From Aquificaceae bacterium (GTDB lineage Bacteria > Aquificota > Aquificia > Aquificales > Aquificaceae), in NCBI GenBank assembly GCA_015490115.1, contig WFYM01000202.1, forward strand, positions 1 through 11,183: 11,183 nucleotides of DNA. Direction: 5' to 3'. Position 1 is the first letter of the stretch; each line of letters opens with the position of its first letter. The notes beneath the pieces are model-generated. The model had not been told where the DNA came from and searched no databases. It worked only from the letters and a program-made list of their open reading frames with translations. Position numbers and translations under genes: made by a program. Of this stretch, positions 7,275 through 11,183 are shown one piece after another.

Positions 7275-8625
7275 CCTTCCCCTCCTTCAGGAACTTTATG
7301 TCCTCCTCTTTGAGGACCTTGTCCGGGTCGAGGACGAAGATAACCCCGCCCTCCTTTGTCTTTATGATCCCTTCGAGGACCTTCTCCTCTACGCTCTCTA
7401 TCCTGTCCGCCGGCTCCACCATATCCTCCTCGACCCTCAGGATGCCTTTTAGCTTCGAGACTTTGAAACCTACCGGTTTTCCTTCGAGGACGACCACTTT
7501 GTTGGACTCCTCAGCTCCTTTGATGCCCAGCCTCTTAGGCAGGGAGGAGACAGCTATCACCGAGTTCCTCAGGTTGTAAACCCCTTCTATATGTTTCGGG
7601 GCGTTCGGCATGGGAACGAGGGAAGTAACCTCTATGACCTCCTTTACCTTCTCGATGGGTATCGCCATCTCAATATCGCCGACCGTAAAGCTTATGAAGC
7701 TCCTCATCCTTCTCACCTCCGCTCTCTTCTCCTCACCTCCTTCCGAGGAGATGTCCTCTATGTCCTCGAACCTCACAAGCTCCTCCGCGGAGACGACGAG
7801 GGCGAGCCTCTCTCCGCCGTCGAGTGGTATAACGTTCATACCCTCTCCTCTCTTCAGTATCCCGCCCTCTCCGACCCACCTTATCTCCTTCACGTCCTCA
7901 ACTCCGAGGGCTAAGGTCCTTCCTTTCACCTTCACCACGATAGCCCTATTCTCCTTTACCTCCTCCAAGCCCACAGCCTTCGGAAAGGACAGAAGGGGTA
8001 TCTCCTCACCCCTCAGGAGAAACACCCCCTCAACGTAGTCGGGAGCTTTAGGGACCTTTGAGACTTTCGAGGGGAAGTCTATTATCTCCCTCACCTCTTC
8101 GACGGGAAGGGCGAACCACTCCCTCCCGGAGGGGAAAACTACAAAGCCCTTTAGGCTCTCACCTTTTGAAGCTTCGACCTCCTCCCTTTGGACCTTCCTG
8201 CTCTCTTTCCTCCTTCTCTTTTTTGTTCCCGTAAGGGATCTGAGGTCGACGAGGAAGACGACCTTACCCTCCTTCTCGAACATGCCCCTTACAAACTCCT
8301 TCTTTACACCTTCTACTTTCCTCGCTCTTTTCACCTCCCCCTCCTCTATTCCCACAACTTCTTCCACTAAAAGACCTATTGGTCTTCCATCCACCTCAAC
8401 TATCACCGCCGTGTCCGAGCTTGACCTCTCTCCCCAAAAGAGGGTCTTAAGATCTACGAGGGGTATCACGTTGTTCCTCAAATTCAAAACCCCCACTATG
8501 TAGTCAGGGGAGAGGGGAACGGGAAAGACCCTCTCCACCTTCACGGTTTCGACTACATTCTCAGCCTCGTAGGCAAAGTTCTGTTCCTTTACCTTAAAGA
8601 CTAAGAAGATCTTTCCGCCGCTCAT
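7252..8625 (-). CDS. Coupling protein with three tandem CheW domains
   Basis: 457 residues holding three CheW-type beta-barrel domains at about 5-132, 158-287 and 307-438. Each opens with an F-x-V/F strand and has the typical P-x-x-P-D/K-x-(I/V)-x-GV-x-(N/F)-L-R core: PDYIVGVLNLRNNVIPLVDL at 40-59, PDYVEGVFLLRGEEIPLLSF at 195-214 and PKHIEGVYNLRNSVIAVSSL at 343-362. A basic linker (KKRRRKESRK, 135-144) separates the first two and an acidic linker (288-303) the last two. CheW links receptor tips to the P5 domain of CheA. This is the only CheW-like protein in the window, so it probably provides all coupling for both soluble receptors. The second domain diverges most (L-L-R-G in place of N-L-R-N), so the three may bind different partners. 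The start overlaps the tandem-MCP stop by one base (TGATG); the end overlaps the next gene by 23 bases. No receiver is attached, so it is not CheV. Confidence 0.94.
   Translation of the reverse strand: MSGGKIFLVFKVKEQNFAYEAENVVETVKVERVFPVPLSPDYIVGVLNLRNNVIPLVDLKTLFWGERSSSDTAVIVEVDGRPIGLLVEEVVGIEEGEVKRARKVEGVKKEFVRGMFEKEGKVVFLVDLRSLTGTKKRRRKESRKVQREEVEASKGESLKGFVVFPSGREWFALPVEEVREIIDFPSKVSKVPKAPDYVEGVFLLRGEEIPLLSFPKAVGLEEVKENRAIVVKVKGRTLALGVEDVKEIRWVGEGGILKRGEGMNVIPLDGGERLALVVSAEELVRFEDIEDISSEGGEEKRAEVRRMRSFISFTVGDIEMAIPIEKVKEVIEVTSLVPMPNAPKHIEGVYNLRNSVIAVSSLPKRLGIKGAEESNKVVVLEGKPVGFKVSKLKGILRVEEDMVEPADRIESVEEKVLEGIIKTKEGGVIFVLDPDKVLKEEDIKFLKEGKGEDEGEG
7281..7287 (-). promoter_or_regulatory. 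Ribosome binding site that favours the GTG start at 7274
   Basis: AAGGAGG on the minus strand, inside the end of the triple-CheW gene. The spacing is 6 bases to GTG 7274-7272 and 12 bases to the next in-frame ATG at 7268-7266. The shorter spacing is normal, so the GTG is the more likely start. Confidence 0.6.
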
Positions 8626-10514
8626 CAGTAGGCTTGAAGCTCGTCGGCTACAGCTGCAAGTTCGTCTATAGCCTGAGATATCTGCTTTACCGCCTGCTCT
8701 ATCTGGCTCACAGCTCGGGCAAGCTCGCTCGTTGTCCTCGCGGACTCCTCCGCTGCGGAAGCTATCTGTTCGGAAGCGGAGACCGTCCTCTCCACCCTGC
8801 TCAGGATCTCCTTAGCACCTCTCACCGTTGCGGAGAGGAGGCTGTGGGCTTCCTTTGTGATGTTCACGCACTCTTCAGCTACCGTTCCCGACTTGGTCGC
8901 GGTGTCCATGTCAGCGAGTATCTCCGCGGAAACGACGGTGAGCTTCTGAGAGAAGACTTCGAACTGGTCCTCTATCTCAGCTATGCTGTTTTGGAGGTTG
9001 TCTATGTTCTCGGTCCCCTCCATGGAGAGGTTCTTTATGTCGGAAGAGACGACCTCAAAGCCCTTTCCGAACTCACCCGATCTCGCAGCTTCTATGAAAC
9101 CGTTGACCGAGAGCATGTTCGTTTGGACCATTATCAGTTCGAGCTTCCCTATTATCCTCCCCATGTGGATCGTCTTCCTCCTTATAGCCCTTACCCCTTC
9201 CAAGCTCTCCTCTATACCGTTTCTCAGCTTCTCGAGGTTCTCACGCGTCCTCAAAAGGGACTCCCTACCCTTCTCGTAAGGCTTTATCGCATCCTCCAAA
9301 GCTTTCAAGCTGTTTTCTGCACTCTTCATGACGTTTTCGGAAGCGCTTTGCATGTTCTTCGCGAGGTTGAACATACCCTCGGCTGACCTCGCCTGCTCTT
9401 CAGCCGCCGAGGAGAGCTGGTCTACGGCTTGCTTTACCTGTTCTATGCTCGAGGTGAACTCCTCAACGGAAGCTGAGAGCTGTTCCGCTGCAGCGGCTAT
9501 CTGCTCGGCAGCTTTGTCCTCTATTGAGGTGGCGTCTCTCAGCTCCACAGCCATTCTTCTTAGCTCTTCCGCCGCCGCGTTTATCTCGTCCATAGCGGTT
9601 GCAAGCTCACCGACCGACCTCGATATCTCCTCAGCCGCCGAGGACTGTTCGGCTGCGGCGGAAGCTACCTGCTCGGAACTGCTCCTTAGCTCCTCGAGTG
9701 CTGTCATCTCTTCCCTGTAGAGGTTCATAAAATCTTCTACGGCTACCATAAGGTCCGATATGAGCTTCGATATCTCTTCGAACTCGGAGACTACCTGCTT
9801 CATGGATTCGACCTGTTCCTTTCCTTCGCTGATGAGTGAAGTTATCCTCCCCACCACCTCCTTTATGCTCTCCACGATCGATCCGAGGACCTTCTGGATC
9901 TCTCCAGCGTTCTTTTCCGACATCTCGGTCATTATCCTTACCTCTTCAGCTACCACAGAAAAGCCTTTCCCGTGTTCTCCCGCTTTTGCAGCCTCTATCG
10001 CAGCGTTGAGGGCGAGTATGTTCACCCTGTCCGCTATCTTCAGGATCGAACCCGTGATCCTCTCTATGTCCCCTGATATCTTCTCTATGACATCCACCGT
10101 CTCAGTTATCGCCTCTATCTTCCCGGCTGTGTCGAGTATGCTGGAGGAAAGCTCCCCTATCGCCTGCGACAGGGTTTGGGTCCTCTTGTTCAGATCCGAG
10201 ACCATGTCGTGGAGCTTGGAAGCCTCCTCCATGCCCTTCCTTATAAGCTCGTGTATCTGGTCTACAGCCCTCCTGTTTTCTTCTGTTGACCTTGCAGCTT
10301 CTTCAGCTGCGGAAGCTACAGTCTCCGCGGACCTCCTCGCCTCCTCGGTAGCTGAGGATATCTCCGCTATCGAAGCTGCAACCTCCTCAGCTGCGGAGGC
10401 TATCCTCTCGACGAGAGCCTGCTTCTTCGCGGAGGTCCTCTGCTGTCTCCTGACTACTTTTGTCCTTACGCCGACCCTCTTCGTCTCTTCTTCGGGCGGG
10501 AGTATCTCTTTCAT
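8625..10514 (-). CDS. Soluble MCP-like protein with two tandem signalling domains
   Basis: 629 residues, almost all coiled coil, with no membrane segment, HAMP, PAS or other sensor domain. A short basic N-terminus (10-31) precedes a complete MCP signalling module (about 35-328) and a second one (about 336-629). Tip 1 is canonical (NILALNAAIEAAKAGEHGKG at 165-184); tip 2 is divergent (NMLSVNGFIEAARSGEFGKG at 466-485) but keeps N471, E475 and R478. Each module has both methylation-type helices, rich in SAAEE-like sites: 38-78, 281-318, 337-379 and 582-618. Matching residues in the two modules are always 301 apart (N165/N466, E174/E475, I38/I339, E281/E582). It should signal through CheW to CheA and be adapted by CheR and CheB. 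What it senses is not visible; the input may be a binding partner. A strong AAAGGAGGGGAGG ribosome site precedes the ATG. Confidence 0.95.
   Translation of the reverse strand: MKEILPPEEETKRVGVRTKVVRRQQRTSAKKQALVERIASAAEEVAASIAEISSATEEARRSAETVASAAEEAARSTEENRRAVDQIHELIRKGMEEASKLHDMVSDLNKRTQTLSQAIGELSSSILDTAGKIEAITETVDVIEKISGDIERITGSILKIADRVNILALNAAIEAAKAGEHGKGFSVVAEEVRIMTEMSEKNAGEIQKVLGSIVESIKEVVGRITSLISEGKEQVESMKQVVSEFEEISKLISDLMVAVEDFMNLYREEMTALEELRSSSEQVASAAAEQSSAAEEISRSVGELATAMDEINAAAEELRRMAVELRDATSIEDKAAEQIAAAAEQLSASVEEFTSSIEQVKQAVDQLSSAAEEQARSAEGMFNLAKNMQSASENVMKSAENSLKALEDAIKPYEKGRESLLRTRENLEKLRNGIEESLEGVRAIRRKTIHMGRIIGKLELIMVQTNMLSVNGFIEAARSGEFGKGFEVVSSDIKNLSMEGTENIDNLQNSIAEIEDQFEVFSQKLTVVSAEILADMDTATKSGTVAEECVNITKEAHSLLSATVRGAKEILSRVERTVSASEQIASAAEESARTTSELARAVSQIEQAVKQISQAIDELAAVADELQAY
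8628..9509 (-). repeat. Tandem MCP module, copy 2 (residues 336-629)
   Basis: Second copy of the internal duplication. The tip (bases 9033-9119) has drifted: Ala-Ala became Gly-Phe after the core Asn, and the EEVR motif became SDIK. The methylation-type ends stay very similar to copy 1, for example EQIASAAEE at 582-590 against EQVASAAAE at 281-289. Confidence 0.85.
9531..10412 (-). repeat. Tandem MCP module, copy 1 (residues 35-328)
   Basis: First copy of the internal duplication in the 629-residue receptor. It holds the near-consensus hairpin tip (bases 9936-10022) and aligns to copy 2 without gaps at a protein offset of 301 residues (903 bases), judged from several landmarks at both ends and at the tip. 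Confidence 0.85.
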
Positions 10515-10517
10515 CTT

Positions 10518-10530
10518 CCTCCCCTCCTTT
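10518..10530 (-). promoter_or_regulatory. Strong ribosome binding site of the tandem-MCP gene
   Basis: AAAGGAGGGGAGG on the minus strand lies in the 49-base gap (10515-10563) after the degenerate receiver gene and just before ATG 10514. The gap shows no terminator hairpin, so transcription probably runs through it. Confidence 0.7.
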
Positions 10531-10563
10531 ATACCTCCAATTTCGAACGAAGGGGTCAGAAAT

Positions 10564-10902
10564 TTAGCGGAGGGAAAGGACAGCCTCCTTTACGCTTCTC
10601 GGATCGAGGGGTCTGTGGACGTAACCGTCAGCTCCTATTTTCCTTACAGTATCTTTCATCTTCTCGAAAGGGTCAAAGGAAAAAACTATAACTTTAGAAC
10701 CCAATTCCTTTATCTTTCTTATGCCCTCACTTTCCACTCCTTCGCAGGAAAGGTCGCAAAGGACGAGGTCGTAAACCCTGCCACGAGGTATGTCTTCCGG
10801 TCTTTCGAAGGTGTCTATCTGGTCTATTTCCCTCACATCTTGGAGTATGAACCTTATAGCTTCCCTGAAAAATTTGGAGGGTGAGATTATGACGACCGTC
10901 AT
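10564..10902 (-). CDS. Degenerate receiver-domain protein (pseudo-receiver) heading the operon
   Basis: 112 residues with the length and strand pattern of a CheY-like receiver (VVIISPSKFFREAI, YDLVLCDLS, KVIVFSFD, GADGYVHRPLDP). D50 matches the phosphoacceptor and S75 the conserved Ser/Thr, but the N-terminal acidic pair that binds Mg2+ is replaced by S7-P8, and the conserved Lys by R97 in HRPLD. The usual phosphorylation chemistry is therefore probably lost or altered. Such proteins often act as protein-binding modules independent of phosphorylation; any role here is inferred from its place just ahead of the receptors. The start ATG 10902 begins the first beta strand as expected. Its ribosome site is weak (only GAG directly before ATG), in contrast to the strong ones downstream. 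It could also be read as the N-terminal domain of a truncated regulator, but no output domain follows. Confidence 0.8.
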   Translation of the reverse strand: MTVVIISPSKFFREAIRFILQDVREIDQIDTFERPEDIPRGRVYDLVLCDLSCEGVESEGIRKIKELGSKVIVFSFDPFEKMKDTVRKIGADGYVHRPLDPRSVKEAVLSLR

Positions 10903-10923
10903 CTCAAAAAGATAGCTGGCAGA

Positions 10924-10943
10924 TTCTGTGTTTCAACACAGAA
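10924..10943. other. Perfect inverted repeat (9-bp arms, 2-base centre) in the leader of the operon
   Basis: TTCTGTGTT at 10924-10932 and AACACAGAA at 10935-10943 are exact reverse complements around TC. It lies 21 bases upstream of the first operon gene and 54 bases past the stop of the coiled-coil gene. It could be an operator or an RNA hairpin. On the minus strand the nearest T-run (five T, 10905-10909) is 14 bases beyond the stem, too far for a standard intrinsic terminator. I see no convincing -35/-10 pair around it. The rest of 10903-10997 shows nothing else I can name. Confidence 0.55.
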
Positions 10944-10997
10944 GCTGACCATATTTTTACAGAGTTTTCCAAGAAAGCTCATAATAGGCAGACTTCT

Positions 10998-11183
10998 TCA
11001 TACATTACCCATCAGCTTCCTGAGCATTTCTTCGAGATGTCTGTTCCTTTCCCTACACCGACCGAGTTCGTAGCTCAAATTTTCTATCTTTGAGGTGATA
11101 TATTCCAGCTGTGAGATGATTTCTTTTACCATTTTGTATAGATTTTCTTGGTTATTGTGCATCTCATGATACATCCTTAGAGC
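10998..11183 (-). CDS. Small coiled-coil protein or C-terminus of one (reaches window edge)
   Basis: The frame is open from the right edge to TGA at 10998, giving 61 codons. The first ATG is at 11174 (58 residues) and a second at 11162 (54 residues), but the gene could also start outside the window. The protein is helical and charged with a leucine/isoleucine heptad pattern (LYKMVKEIISQLEYITSKIE, then LSYELGRCRERNRHLEEMLR), so it is very likely a coiled coil. I do not recognise the family; short coiled-coil proteins of this look serve many roles. Codons are more AT-rich than in the operon (AAT, AAA, GAA frequent). No strong ribosome site is seen before either ATG, which mildly favours a longer gene entering from outside. 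It runs in the same direction as the operon, ending 95 bases before its first gene. Confidence 0.55.
   Translation of the reverse strand, partial: ALRMYHEMHNNQENLYKMVKEIISQLEYITSKIENLSYELGRCRERNRHLEEMLRKLMGNV

Noticed and set aside
8625..8660. CheR-tethering pentapeptide at the receptor C-terminus
   Set aside because: The receptor ends ADELQAY and the second one ends EVELF; neither resembles NWETF.
8634..9386. Plus-strand open frame (250 residues) opposite the second MCP module
   Set aside because: Antisense to a well-supported coding region; no recognisable domain and no ribosome site that I can see.
8625..10514. Transmembrane receptor
   Set aside because: No hydrophobic stretch long enough to span a membrane in either MCP-like protein; both begin with charged, soluble helices.
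9760..10884. Long plus-strand open frame (374 residues) opposite the tandem MCP and pseudo-receiver genes
   Set aside because: It is the shadow of Ala/Glu-rich coiled-coil codons; its Ser/Ala-rich translation has no motif, and both minus-strand genes there are clearly real.
556..10902. Frz-type system because of the soluble MCP
   Set aside because: CheA has no fused receiver, CheR has no TPR extension, and the receptor and coupler are duplicated in ways I do not know from Frz.
10905..10943. Intrinsic terminator for the coiled-coil gene (inverted repeat plus T-run)
   Set aside because: The five-T run lies 14 bases beyond the stem and the stem is AT-rich, so it does not fit a standard intrinsic terminator.
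10940..10997. Sigma-70 promoter for the operon (TATTAT and TAAAAAT elements)
   Set aside because: No -35-like element lies at 16-18 bases from either candidate -10 sequence; only poor matches are present.
1..11183. CRISPR array, tRNA, rRNA, insertion sequence or phage genes
   Set aside because: No regularly spaced repeats, no RNA-gene-like stretch and no transposase or integrase motifs; nearly all bases are in well-supported signalling genes.

Overview
The window is one long chemotaxis-type signalling operon on the minus strand, from about 10902 down to 556. It is flanked on the left by the 3' end of a plus-strand cyclic-di-GMP phosphodiesterase (EAL) gene and on the right by a small coiled-coil gene that reaches the window edge. 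The codons are rich in AGG/AGA for Arg, ATA for Ile, and GAG/AAG, the proteins are highly charged (Glu/Lys/Arg rich), the genes overlap tightly and Shine-Dalgarno sequences are strong. This style suggests a thermophilic bacterium of the Aquificota type. That placement is an inference from composition, not from a marker gene.

Reading the operon in its own direction (right to left), it holds: a degenerate receiver-like protein (10564-10902); a soluble MCP-like protein whose signalling domain is duplicated in tandem (8625-10514); a three-domain CheW protein (7252-8625); a second soluble MCP-like protein with a CheZ-like C-terminal half (6126-7274); CheY (5757-6113); CheA (3544-5760); CheB (2498-3547); a HEAT-repeat protein (1732-2505); CheR (917-1732); and a second CheY-like receiver (556-927). 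After the first gene, every junction is either a start/stop overlap or a gap of 12 bases, apart from 49 bases before the tandem MCP, so these genes are very probably co-transcribed.

The core circuit is complete: receptors, coupling protein, kinase, methyltransferase, methylesterase, response regulators and a candidate phosphatase. Several parts are rebuilt in unusual ways. Neither receptor has a membrane segment, a HAMP domain or a periplasmic sensor, so the inputs look cytoplasmic. The only coupling protein has three CheW domains. CheA carries a P2-like domain ahead of its phosphotransfer domain, plus a second Hpt-like domain without the phospho-histidine. The second receptor has a DLTNQ motif and a tail resembling CheZ, so it may act as both receptor and CheY-P phosphatase. 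There are no flagellar or pilus genes in the window, so the output is unknown. The neighbouring EAL gene, convergent and overlapping the last receiver gene by 18 bases, only hints at a link to c-di-GMP.

The stretch 10903-10997 is the only notable non-coding space. It holds a perfect 9-bp inverted repeat, but I see no convincing sigma-70 promoter.
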